A program made the position numbers and the translations under genes. From positions 620,001-684,000 of the forward strand of contig NZ_FLYE01000001.1 of NCBI RefSeq assembly GCF_900093605.1: a stretch of 64,000 nt of DNA, written 5' to 3'. The DNA comes from Candidatus Terasakiella magnetica (GTDB lineage: Bacteria; Pseudomonadota; Alphaproteobacteria; Rhodospirillales; Terasakiellaceae). Shown here piece by piece: positions 29,010 through 36,656 of the stretch (position 1 is the first letter of the stretch; each line of letters begins with the position of its first letter). Below the pieces are notes generated by a model that worked only from the letters and a program-made list of their open reading frames with translations, was not told the DNA's origin and did no database searches.

Positions 29010-30194
29010 TTACTCTTCGATGGATGCAACCACACCAGAGCCTACTGTACGACCACCTTCACGGATCGCGAAACGAAGACCTTCGTCCATCGCAATCTCA
29101 GCCAGCAGTTCAACAGACAATTTGACGTTATCGCCCGGCATTACCATTTCAGTGCCTTCAGGCAAAGTGATAGAACCTGTTACGTCAGTTGTACGGAAGT
29201 AGAACTGTGGACGGTAGTTCGCAAAGAATGGCGTGTGACGGCCACCTTCTTCTTTAGTCAGAATGTAAACTTCACAAGTGAATTTCTTGTGCGGGTTGAT
29301 AGAACCCGGAGCAGCCAGAACCTGACCACGCTCAACGTCGTCACGTTTCAGACCACGAAGAAGAACACCAGCATTGTCACCCGCTTTTGCTTCATCAAGA
29401 AGCTTGCGGAACATTTCAATACCAGTAACTGTTGTTTTCTGCGTTTCGCGCAGACCAACAACCTCAACTTCGTCACCAACAACAGAGATACCAGTCTCAA
29501 TACGACCAGTTACAACTGTACCGCGACCAGAAATTGAGAACACGTCCTCAATCGGCATCAAGAACGGCTTGGCAGTGTCCATTTCAGGCTGTGGGATATG
29601 CTCATCAACAGCAGCCATCAACTTAAGAATAGATTCTTTACCGATTTCATCGTCACGGCCTTCAAGAGCAGCCAATGCAGAACCAGCAATTACAGGAACG
29701 TCTTCGAAGCCATAGCTTTCGAGAAGCTCAGTGATTTCCATTTCAACGAGCTCAAGAAGCTCTTCGTCGTCAACCTGGTCAACTTTGTTCATGTAAACAA
29801 CAAGAGCAGGTACACCAACTTGGCGTGCAAGTAGGATGTGCTCACGAGTCTGTGGCATTGGGCCATCAGCTGCGTTTACAACCAAGATACCACCGTCCAT
29901 TTGCGCAGCACCTGTGATCATGTTTTTCACATAATCGGCGTGACCTGGGCAATCTACGTGTGCGTAGTGACGAGCATCTGTTTCATATTCAACGTGTGCC
30001 GTTGAAATTGTAATACCGCGCTCACGCTCTTCTGGTGCTTTATCAATATTTGCAAAATCAACAGCTTCGCCGCCGCTAACTTCAGCAAGAACTTTAGTGA
30101 TCGCAGCAGTCAGTGTTGTTTTACCATGATCAACGTGACCTACAGTACCGATGTTGCAATGCGGTTTTGAACGGTCAAACTTTTCTTTAGACAT
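29010..30194 (-). CDS. tuf: Elongation factor Tu, copy 2
   Basis: This is the second EF-Tu gene, 394 residues, identical to copy 1 except Asp for Glu at residue 73, where neighbouring synonymous bases also differ. P-loop, DCPGHADY and NKVD motifs are intact. The location, downstream of tRNA-Tyr and tRNA-Gly and upstream of tRNA-Trp-secE-nusG, is that of tufB in enterobacteria. Scattered silent differences show that homogenisation by gene conversion is not complete. Confidence 0.98.
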   Translation of the reverse strand: MSKEKFDRSKPHCNIGTVGHVDHGKTTLTAAITKVLAEVSGGEAVDFANIDKAPEERERGITISTAHVEYETDARHYAHVDCPGHADYVKNMITGAAQMDGGILVVNAADGPMPQTREHILLARQVGVPALVVYMNKVDQVDDEELLELVEMEITELLESYGFEDVPVIAGSALAALEGRDDEIGKESILKLMAAVDEHIPQPEMDTAKPFLMPIEDVFSISGRGTVVTGRIETGISVVGDEVEVVGLRETQKTTVTGIEMFRKLLDEAKAGDNAGVLLRGLKRDDVERGQVLAAPGSINPHKKFTCEVYILTKEEGGRHTPFFANYRPQFYFRTTDVTGSITLPEGTEMVMPGDNVKLSVELLAEIAMDEGLRFAIREGGRTVGSGVVASIEE

Positions 30195-30252
30195 TTTTCG
30201 CCCTTGAAATCTAATTAAATAGCAAACACAAAAATGACCACGTAAGAAAAGT

Positions 30253-30326
30253 TGGAGCGGGTGAAGGGAATCGAACCCTCGTATTCAGCTTGGAAGGCTG
30301 CTGCTCTACCATTGAGCTACACCCGC
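30253..30326 (-). tRNA. tRNA-Gly (TCC anticodon)
   Basis: The minus strand gives acceptor arms GCGGGTG/CACCCGC, D-arm GCTCAATGGTAGAGC, anticodon loop CTTCCAA with TCC, T-arm GAGGGTTCGATTCCC and an encoded CCA. It lies between tRNA-Tyr and tuf copy 2 and is surely cotranscribed with them. Confidence 0.96.
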
Positions 30327-30391
30327 CTACTTTCTTTATTCCGCGCGGTCTCTTGCAGTATGTAACCTCACGCTATTTAACAGTCCCGAAG

Positions 30392-30476
30392 TGGTGGAGG
30401 GAGTTGGATTCGAACCAACGTAGGCATAGCCAGCGGATTTACAGTCCGCCCCTTTTAGCCACTCAGGCATCCCTCC
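30392..30476 (-). tRNA. tRNA-Tyr (GTA anticodon)
   Basis: This is an 85-base class II tRNA on the minus strand with acceptor arms GGAGGGA/TCCCTCC, anticodon loop CTGTAAA (GTA), a long variable arm (GCTGGCTATGCC region) and T-arm GTTGGTTCGAATCCAAC. The 3' CCA is encoded. It is the first gene of the tRNA-tuf transcript. Confidence 0.96.
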
Positions 30477-30515
30477 ACGAGAAGGGACCGTCAAATTAAC
30501 ATGACGCGTCGGGAG

Positions 30516-30544
30516 GGAATATGGAAAAAACGCCCCCCTGTCAA
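30516..30544 (-). promoter_or_regulatory. Sigma-70-type promoter of tRNA-Tyr-tRNA-Gly-tuf
   Basis: On the minus strand a perfect TTGACA (30544-30539) and TATTCC (30521-30516) are 17 bp apart, with a GC-rich discriminator (CTCCCGACGCG) after the -10, a feature of stringently controlled stable-RNA promoters. The tRNA-Tyr 5' end lies 40 bases on. Confidence 0.7.
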
Positions 30545-30642
30545 CGCCAAAAGATAGATATATTGCGAAAAAATATAATTGTTTCTTTCTGAGCCGCCTC
30601 AGCCTATGGTTTTGTCCCATTTCAACCGATAGATTCCAAGCC

Positions 30643-31503
30643 ATGAGTAAACAAAATAAACGCCGTCCAAACCAACATAAACGCAAAGCTGCCCCTCAAG
30701 GCAAACGTCATGATGGAATCGCAAAACACTCCACGGAAAAGAACTATAGCGACAAGCCCAAAGGCCCGCCGTGGCTTTATGGGCGCCACGCCGTGATTGC
30801 CGCCTTGCAAAACCCAAAACGCAATTGCCATCAGCTTGTGGTTAGCGAAGAGTTTATCAAATCTCATGGCAGTGAGCTTGATGAAGCGCTTAACGCAACC
30901 GAGCGCCATCGCCCTGCCCCGCAAGTCTTAGATCGACGTGAAATTGAAGACTTGTGTCGCGGCGGTGTCCATCAAGGCATTGCCCTTCAGCTTGATCCCC
31001 TGCCCCGCCAAAACCTGGAAGATATTCTTGAAGAACTTGCAGACACCCCCAATGCCTTGGTGGTCGCGCTTGATCAAGCCACAGACCCGCAAAACATTGG
31101 CGCAGTCTTGCGCTCAGCCGCGGCCTTTGGTGCCTCTTGCGTGATGATCCCGGAAAAGAATGCCCCTGAAGTCACCCCAGCCATGGCAAAAGCGGCCTGC
31201 GGTGCGCTTGAACGTATCCCTTTTTTGCGCATCACCAACCTGTCGCGCAGCCTTGATCAATTAAAAGAAGAAGGCTTCTGGTCCGTCGGGCTTGATGGTT
31301 ATGCCGAGACCATGCTCTCTACGGTGGATATGAAAGGCAAAACGGTTCTGGTGATGGGCTCAGAAGGCAGTGGCCTGCGCCGCCTGACCAAAGAAAAATG
31401 TGACTTTCTGGCAAAAATCCCCATTTCCCAAGCTGTTGAAAGCCTGAACCTATCTAATGCAACCGCCGTTGCCCTCTATGAAATTGCCCGCCAACGCGGC
31501 TAA
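30643..31503 (+). CDS. rlmB: 23S rRNA (guanosine-2'-O-)-methyltransferase, RlmB/TrmH family
   Basis: SPOUT-class enzyme that uses S-adenosylmethionine to methylate a ribose in 23S rRNA (G2251 in E. coli). The 286-residue protein has a basic, disordered N-terminus (about 1-40), an RNA-binding domain starting at GPPWLYGRHAVIAAL, and the three knot motifs: DQATDPQNIGAVLRSAAAFG, VLVMGSEGSGLRRL and LNLSNATAVALYEIARQ. The exact target base within the family is inferred. It is divergent from tRNA-Tyr and followed by tRNA-Thr. Confidence 0.9.
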   Translation: MSKQNKRRPNQHKRKAAPQGKRHDGIAKHSTEKNYSDKPKGPPWLYGRHAVIAALQNPKRNCHQLVVSEEFIKSHGSELDEALNATERHRPAPQVLDRREIEDLCRGGVHQGIALQLDPLPRQNLEDILEELADTPNALVVALDQATDPQNIGAVLRSAAAFGASCVMIPEKNAPEVTPAMAKAACGALERIPFLRITNLSRSLDQLKEEGFWSVGLDGYAETMLSTVDMKGKTVLVMGSEGSGLRRLTKEKCDFLAKIPISQAVESLNLSNATAVALYEIARQRG

Positions 31504-31553
31504 AGCACAAACCCATAAAAATGAAAAAAATCGATAAATGCATAAAAAGGCAC

Positions 31554-31582
31554 TTGCACTCTTAAACCCATTGAGCTAATTT
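31554..31582 (+). promoter_or_regulatory. Sigma-70-type promoter of tRNA-Thr
   Basis: TTGCAC (31554-31559) and TAATTT (31577-31582) are 17 bp apart, followed by GC-rich CCGCCCGC. The tRNA begins 31 bases after the -10. The layout is the same as at the tRNA-Trp and tRNA-Tyr promoters. Confidence 0.65.
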
Positions 31583-31613
31583 CCGCCCGCTTCCTAAGGG
31601 ATGCAACACATAT

Positions 31614-31689
31614 GCCTCTATAGCTCAGTTGGTAGAGCAACTGATTTGTAATCAGTAGGTCCGCAGTTCGAGTCCGCGTGGAGGCACCA
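31614..31689 (+). tRNA. tRNA-Thr (TGT anticodon)
   Basis: Full cloverleaf on the plus strand: acceptor arms GCCTCTA/TGGAGGC, D-arm GCTCAGTTGGTAGAGC, anticodon loop TTTGTAA with TGT, T-arm CGCAGTTCGAGTCCGCG, encoded CCA. It stands at the border between the housekeeping block and the sensory block. Confidence 0.96.
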
Positions 31690-31696
31690 GAATTTT

Positions 31697-31737
31697 CAAA
31701 GGCTTAGCAGTTTTCTGCTAGGCCTTTGTTCATTTTT
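31697..31737 (+). terminator. Intrinsic terminator after tRNA-Thr
   Basis: Arms CAAAGGC-TT-AGCAG and CTGCT-AG-GCCTTTG close on a TTTT loop and are followed by TTCATTTTT. It starts 8 bases after the tRNA 3' end. Confidence 0.75.
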
Positions 31738-32028
31738 GGGACACGCCTAGGGCACAACATGCCATTAATCAACAACTCGCTGCTTTGAAATAGCTTAGTA
31801 CTTAGGCTCACAATTTGACATCTAACATCCCCAGTTACCTTTCATTCGGGCTCCAAATACCATTGACATAGATTGCTTCCAATAAAACCAAGTGGACAAA
31901 GTCGTTCACTCATCCAATTTAGAAGAAATGTTACTTTTATTGTATTGCCTATTAAACCTTGAATAACTTATCGGTTGTGATAGCGTCCAATAGAAATGCT
32001 TCTTGTACAAATGAGTAAGGAGAAAGTA
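31738..32028. other. AT-rich gap downstream of tRNA-Thr
   Basis: No gene was found in about 290 bases. A short direct repeat of the form GGGACAC / GGGCAC occurs at 31738-31754. TTGACA occurs at 31863-31868 but lacks a well-spaced -10. There is no integrase gene and no second copy of the tRNA 3' end, so an attachment site is not supported. The promoter of the following operon should lie here. Confidence 0.5.
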
Positions 32029-33033
32029 GTGATAACTCGCAAGTTCAATTTAATGATTGTTGCTTTCTTAGTCTGTTGGAGCATGGTCGGGAAACTATAT
32101 GCCGAGGATATGGTTAAAACGATCTATCTGGTGACGTGGCGTGGCTTTGAAGAGGGGTGTGAAGGTTTCAAGGAATACCTTGATACCCGTGGCATCAAAT
32201 ATAGGCTGGTGCATAAAGACATTGCACGAGACAAAAGCAAACTGCCGGGCATTGTTCAGGATATTAAATCCACAAAACCCGATCTGGTTGTGACTTGGGG
32301 CACCTCTGTCAGTGTTGGTGTCTTGGGAACTTACGACAATGCGGATAGTTCTAATCATATTACGGAAATTGCGTCTGTATTTATGTTTCCAACCAACCCA
32401 CAGCGCAGCAAACTGGTTAAAGATTACAGCACCCCCAGACGCAATGTTACAGGCGTTCGATATGTCTTGACCGAACAACAGCAACTTACAGCCGCGCTTG
32501 CAAGTTTGTCTTTTAAGAAGATGGGCATTATTGAGAACCGCGATGAAATCAATGTCGTAAACTCTATCAATTCCATGAGGCAGGCCGGCAAAGCGTCAGG
32601 AGTTGATATTTTAGTTGAGGCTATTGCAAAAACGACTGAGAAGGATGAAACCCTTAGCACGCTGAAAATAGCATTGAAGAAATTGAAGGCTTCTGGTGCG
32701 GAGTTGATTTATTTCCCGCCAAGCTCTTTATTGAACAGCTATTCTCAGGAATTTACCTCTATGGCGGTTGAGTTGGGCTTGCCGATTTTCTCTTCCGGTC
32801 AAAACCCGGTGCGTGAAGGAAAGGCGGCAATCGGTGTTGGGGTGCCTTATCGACAAACAGGGAAAAGGGCCGCCGTTCTGGCTGAAAAAATTCTGGCAGG
32901 TTCAAAACCCGAAGACTTATCAATTGATGCACCGGAGGAATTCGGGGTCGTGGTCAATATGTCAGTGGTGAATGAGTTGGGGCTAAAAGTATCCCCAGAC
33001 ATTCTATCTGTTGCTGAAATTGTACAGAATTAA
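32029..33033 (+). CDS. Periplasmic ABC-type substrate-binding protein (ABC_sub_bind family), orphan
   Basis: This is a 334-residue exported binding protein of the tryptophan/purine-type ABC_sub_bind family. A GTG at 32029 with AAGGAG 6 bases upstream is the best start; an in-frame ATG at 31996 lacks a ribosome site. The signal peptide spans about residues 1-25 (LMIVAFLVCWSMVGKLYA, then ED). The mature part has two lobes with KPDLVVTWGTSVSVGVLG, RRNVTGVRYVL and the late AAIGVGVPYRQTGKRAAVLA, the family hallmark. No permease or ATPase is nearby; the next gene, 6 bp on, is a membrane sensor phosphatase. A role in ligand sensing is therefore inferred. Confidence 0.82.
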   Translation: MITRKFNLMIVAFLVCWSMVGKLYAEDMVKTIYLVTWRGFEEGCEGFKEYLDTRGIKYRLVHKDIARDKSKLPGIVQDIKSTKPDLVVTWGTSVSVGVLGTYDNADSSNHITEIASVFMFPTNPQRSKLVKDYSTPRRNVTGVRYVLTEQQQLTAALASLSFKKMGIIENRDEINVVNSINSMRQAGKASGVDILVEAIAKTTEKDETLSTLKIALKKLKASGAELIYFPPSSLLNSYSQEFTSMAVELGLPIFSSGQNPVREGKAAIGVGVPYRQTGKRAAVLAEKILAGSKPEDLSIDAPEEFGVVVNMSVVNELGLKVSPDILSVAEIVQN

Positions 33034-33039
33034 TAGCTA

Positions 33040-35220
33040 ATGCAAGTAATCAATAGAGAGCACAATATCAGCACCAACAGCAATCGTCGCACATTTTATG
33101 TGGTGACCCTCGTGGTTGGTTTTGTTCTGATTGGATTGATTTATCTTTATGCACAATCACTGAAAAATGATGTTGAAGCCGTAAATGCTCGCAATAATCA
33201 GCAAGTTTCGTCAAACATTCTGGTGCTCAAAAACCATATAAAGAATCTTATCCTATATACTGAGGTTCTTGGCCGCCTTGAAGCAAAAGCAAGCATTGAG
33301 AATGCAGAGAAAGCAAATGATTGGGCACAAAAAAACTTTGAGTCCTTTTTGATCAATGTTCCTGAACTCTTTGGTTTTGCTTTAGTGGAAAAGGGGCAAA
33401 TCTTGTTAAAGGCGGGATTTCAGGAAAATGATATTCCTGATGAGCTGATTATTTCACTGGGGAAACCTAAAAGCATCTTTCCTGCTCGCCTAGAGGTCAG
33501 AAAAGAAATTTCGACAAAACAAAGTAAGTTAAGACTCTTGCCTCTGACGCAACGCATTGTGCAGGACAAGAGAAAAATTTTTGGTGTTGTCTTATTAAGT
33601 GCACCAAAAATAGAAGAACTTATTAAAAATGCCAATGAAGAAAATATTATTCATTCCTCTCTTGTTGATAATGCCGGACGGGTTCTTGTATCAGGCCACA
33701 AGGGTCAGACTATAACAAAAGCGCAGGATGAGCTTAGCAGCCTTTTAAATAAATCAGTGCTGGGTTTTTCTGATGTGATTGCTTCTGAAAAAGGTCTGGC
33801 AGGCAAGGAGATAAATTACCTAGCAGTGCCCGTATCACCATTTCCGATCAACCTGATCGCGATCTATAGACCCGTCATGCTTTTTGCAGAACAGATTAAT
33901 AAGATTGTTATTTTCTCTGTCATTGTCATTTCAGCCTTTTCTATTTTTGTATTCTTTTTCTATCGCACCAGTACAAAACTTGATGCGCACCAAGGACACC
34001 TTGAAAGCCTTGTTGAGGAAAGAACCCAGGAACTGGAAGAAAGAACGGGGCTTTTGCAAACCGTTTTAGCCTCCATGACAGTCGGGATTGTTGCCTTTAA
34101 TAAAGATTTGAAGTTGATTGCTTGGAATAAGCAATTTTTAAAAATTAGGGACTACCCTGAAGAGCTCGTTAAGATTGGGACTGAGTTCTCAGTATTGATG
34201 GATTTTGACAGTCAACGCCACGAATTTGGTGATGAATTACCTGAGCTTTCAACCCTCGATCTGATTGAACGTTCAAAACGATTTGAGTATCACGAGTTTG
34301 AAAGAAAACGCCCTGATGGCAGATATATTGAAGTCAGAGGGGGGCCAATTCCCGGCGGTGGGTTTGTAAGCACCTACACGGATATTTCAGAACGTAAAGA
34401 AAATGAAAAAATGTTGCGTGAAGCCTATTCGATCATTTCAGATAGCATTGATTATGCCGCAAACATTCAGCGTTCTATCTTGCCCAACATCCATAAGTTT
34501 GCAGACATATTTGAAGATTACTGCGTCTTTTGGGAGCCTCGTGACCGTGTGGGGGGAGACATGTATTGGGTCCGAAAATGGGGTGATGGTGATCTTATTT
34601 TATTGGGTGACTGTACAGGGCATGGCGTCCCCGGTGCCTTTATGACCCTTATCGTTACAGGTGCGCTTGATGGAGCTTTAGATCAAGTCGAGCCCGGAAA
34701 TGTAAGTGCACTTCTTCAATACATACATCAAAATGTTCAAAACTCATTATCTCAAGATCAAGAACATGGCACCTCTGATGATGGGCTTGAAGTCGGCGCC
34801 TGTTTTTTATCGAAGAACCATAAAGAACTAACTTATTCAGGGGCTCGTTTCTCATTATTTAAAATTGAAAATGATGAAGTGGTGGAGATTAAGGGGACCA
34901 AAAAAGGGATTGGATATAGGATGATACCTTATGATCAAAACTATCCCAGTCATTGCATTGAGTTAAATGACACTCAATCATTCTTTTTAACAACAGATGG
35001 GTTAATTGATCAAATTGGCGGAGAGAGGAAAAGAATGTTTGGCAAAAAACGCTTTAAAAACCTCTTGTTATCTCTGCGGGGAGTTCCTTTATTTGAACAA
35101 AAATTTAGAATTTTAGAAGCTGTTGCAGACTATCAAGGATATGAAATCCGTCGTGATGATATGGCCTTAATCAGTTTTAAGGTCAAGCAAGATCAGGATA
35201 ACCATGACTACATCATATAA
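33040..35220 (+). CDS. Membrane sensor with PAS and SpoIIE/PP2C phosphatase output
   Basis: The 726-residue protein has TM1 at about 19-38, a periplasmic domain to about 285, TM2 at about 287-308, a coiled coil (LESLVEERTQELEERTG), a PAS domain (about 337-450) and a C-terminal PP2C domain of the RsbU/SpoIIE/SiaA type (about 470-720). Metal-binding residues are intact: GGDMYW, LGDCTGHGVPGAFMT, TTDGLIDQ and RRDDMALI. Such enzymes dephosphorylate serine or threonine on partner-switch regulators. It follows a binding protein by 6 bp and overlaps the receiver gene by 17 bp. The periplasmic domain may dock that binding protein (inferred). Its best local substrate candidate is the SiaC-like protein at 35685-36062. 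Confidence 0.85.
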   Translation: MQVINREHNISTNSNRRTFYVVTLVVGFVLIGLIYLYAQSLKNDVEAVNARNNQQVSSNILVLKNHIKNLILYTEVLGRLEAKASIENAEKANDWAQKNFESFLINVPELFGFALVEKGQILLKAGFQENDIPDELIISLGKPKSIFPARLEVRKEISTKQSKLRLLPLTQRIVQDKRKIFGVVLLSAPKIEELIKNANEENIIHSSLVDNAGRVLVSGHKGQTITKAQDELSSLLNKSVLGFSDVIASEKGLAGKEINYLAVPVSPFPINLIAIYRPVMLFAEQINKIVIFSVIVISAFSIFVFFFYRTSTKLDAHQGHLESLVEERTQELEERTGLLQTVLASMTVGIVAFNKDLKLIAWNKQFLKIRDYPEELVKIGTEFSVLMDFDSQRHEFGDELPELSTLDLIERSKRFEYHEFERKRPDGRYIEVRGGPIPGGGFVSTYTDISERKENEKMLREAYSIISDSIDYAANIQRSILPNIHKFADIFEDYCVFWEPRDRVGGDMYWVRKWGDGDLILLGDCTGHGVPGAFMTLIVTGALDGALDQVEPGNVSALLQYIHQNVQNSLSQDQEHGTSDDGLEVGACFLSKNHKELTYSGARFSLFKIENDEVVEIKGTKKGIGYRMIPYDQNYPSHCIELNDTQSFFLTTDGLIDQIGGERKRMFGKKRFKNLLLSLRGVPLFEQKFRILEAVADYQGYEIRRDDMALISFKVKQDQDNHDYII

Positions 35221-35584
35221 GTTTTATGTTGTTGATGATGACCCACTGGTTCTCGAGTTTATCTCCAAACTCCTAACAAAGGCCGGCCATGAGGTACGGT
35301 TGAATGTATCCAGCCTTGAAGCACTGAATGAACTATACGATTATACACCTGATTGTGTCATCTCTGATCTAATGATGGCGGGGGTAGACGGCCTTGAACT
35401 CACGCGTGAATTACGTTCCCGCCTATCTTCTCAGCAAACAAAAATCGTTCTGATAAGCGCGAACAAAAACGAAATCTGGCGCATAAAGGCCGCATCCCTT
35501 GGCGCAAATGGTTATATCTTGAAGCCGATAAATTCAAACCAATTTGTTCATCAGGTTACCACGATTATTGAAAACATTGATTAG
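35204..35584 (+). CDS. CheY-like single-domain response regulator
   Basis: The 126-residue stand-alone receiver domain has acidic pocket VVDDDP, phosphoacceptor Asp in CVISDLMMAGVDG (about residue 53), the switch Ser in VLISAN and Lys in LKPIN, all intact. It has no output domain. Its start overlaps the phosphatase gene by 17 bp, so expression is coupled. There is no cognate kinase in this three-gene unit; it may bring phosphorelay input to the Sia-type cluster or regulate the phosphatase directly (inferred). Confidence 0.85.
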   Translation: MTTSYKFYVVDDDPLVLEFISKLLTKAGHEVRLNVSSLEALNELYDYTPDCVISDLMMAGVDGLELTRELRSRLSSQQTKIVLISANKNEIWRIKAASLGANGYILKPINSNQFVHQVTTIIENID

Positions 35585-35591
35585 CTGCTGT

Positions 35592-35619
35592 GCTTCTGTT
35601 GTGGGTCATGAACAGAAGC
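35592..35619 (+). terminator. Hairpin between convergent receiver and siaC-like genes, possible terminator
   Basis: A perfect 9-bp stem GCTTCTGTT/AACAGAAGC with a 10-base loop starts 7 bases after the receiver-gene stop. The following TTAAAATCT is a weak T-tract, so termination is likely but not certain. Confidence 0.45.
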
Positions 35620-35684
35620 TTAAAATCTAATAAGATACATTCGCGTCACCCCAAAAAAAGTTATTCTTTTTCTTGGAGAAAAAA

Positions 35685-36062
35685 CTATTCCTTCTCGATA
35701 AGCTTGAACTCAGCATGTTTGATATCTTCGGCTAACATTTCGCCTTCTTCACCAAGGTCTTCATCGTCAAAATGCCATTCAATAATGACTTTATTGTCGT
35801 TTGTTGTCGTTTGGTCCAGGAGTTCAAACAAATTGAAGATCACACGAGATGAACTGCTATTGAAATATTCAAGATCAAAAATGAAGACAATTTCACTGGA
35901 TTTTTGTTCAGCCAAGTGCTCTTCCAGTTTTCCTATGAGTTCACCATAAAAACAGGTGACATCTTCCATAAAGGACTCACCTGAAAGTTTAAAAGTGTTT
36001 TCTGAAAACTTGAAATCGACCGCTGGGTAGTTCTCTGTTCCAGCTAACTTAATATTTTCCAT
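35685..36062 (-). CDS. siaC: SiaC-like regulator (DUF1987), phospho-switch protein
   Basis: The 125-residue protein begins MENIKLAGTENYPAVDFKFS and has SGESFMEDVTCFYGEL and FDLEYFNSSSSRVIFNLFEL, the arrangement of DUF1987/SiaC. In Pseudomonas aeruginosa, SiaC is phosphorylated by SiaB on a threonine in the matching loop, dephosphorylated by SiaA, and binds the diguanylate cyclase SiaD. Here that loop carries four serines (residues 69-72) in place of threonine. The ATG at 36062 is preferred to a TTG at 36077. It is 18 bp after the siaB-like gene. No siaD neighbour is present. Confidence 0.8.
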   Translation of the reverse strand: MENIKLAGTENYPAVDFKFSENTFKLSGESFMEDVTCFYGELIGKLEEHLAEQKSSEIVFIFDLEYFNSSSSRVIFNLFELLDQTTTNDNKVIIEWHFDDEDLGEEGEMLAEDIKHAEFKLIEKE

Positions 36063-36080
36063 TGTTTTTATTCCCAAAGC

Positions 36081-36656
36081 TCACGCGTATGCTTTCAAAT
36101 AGAAATACTTATGTAAATCATCATGAGGTTTAAACTCGAAACTAAAACCACCAGAAGCCCTTCTGGCGATATCTATTAACCCAAGACCAGCCCCCTTACT
36201 CCCTTGCGGTGCAGGTTTCTTAATAGCCTCTTTATACTTTAATTTCAAACCTGCAGAGTCCAAGTTCTGAATTTCTTTTAGTGAACGTTCAATTCGAACG
36301 GCATCTTCATTGTAAACAATATTGCCACAACAAACATAGTACCTGTCATTCGTCTTACCAATTAACACAAAGCCATGGCGCAATTCATCTGCTTCTTGTT
36401 GGGTTTCAAGATCATTCTCAACTGCCGAAAGAACACCTTTTGAATAGCGGATAATATTTTGAACTTCTTCAACAAATATAGCAAAAATTGCTCTTGATAT
36501 TTTTTTATCAACTTTGACTAAATCGAGCTTTTTCTTGACCATTTTTCCGGCGCTGAGCAGCAAGTCCTCAGTCACATAGCCCGAATAGTAAAAGAAGATT
36601 TCCTGTTCGTTCAAGTCAGATTGAATGCCATGTATTTTATCGAAATCTTCCATCAT
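36081..36656 (-). CDS. siaB: SiaB-like protein kinase
   Basis: The 191-residue soluble protein resembles the SiaB family of kinases with a GHKL-like fold. Visible blocks are YYSGYVTEDLLLSAGKMVKK, FAIFVEEVQNIIRYSKG (helix with the Glu-Asn N-box-like pair) and a glycine-rich GSKGAGLGLIDIARRASG (about 153-170) for the nucleotide lid. In P. aeruginosa it phosphorylates SiaC. The ATG overlaps the siaA-like stop in ATGA, with AGGA upstream. Kinase activity is inferred from family and neighbours. Confidence 0.8.
   Translation of the reverse strand: MMEDFDKIHGIQSDLNEQEIFFYYSGYVTEDLLLSAGKMVKKKLDLVKVDKKISRAIFAIFVEEVQNIIRYSKGVLSAVENDLETQQEADELRHGFVLIGKTNDRYYVCCGNIVYNEDAVRIERSLKEIQNLDSAGLKLKYKEAIKKPAPQGSKGAGLGLIDIARRASGGFSFEFKPHDDLHKYFYLKAYA

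Noticed and set aside
30545-30642. Promoter of rlmB with TATAAT at 30574-30579
   Set aside because: The -10 is perfect, but no -35-like hexamer lies 15-19 bp upstream, so it was not listed.
31690-31760. Phage or island attachment site after tRNA-Thr
   Set aside because: No second copy of the tRNA 3' end and no integrase were found; only a short GGGACAC/GGGCAC similarity is present.
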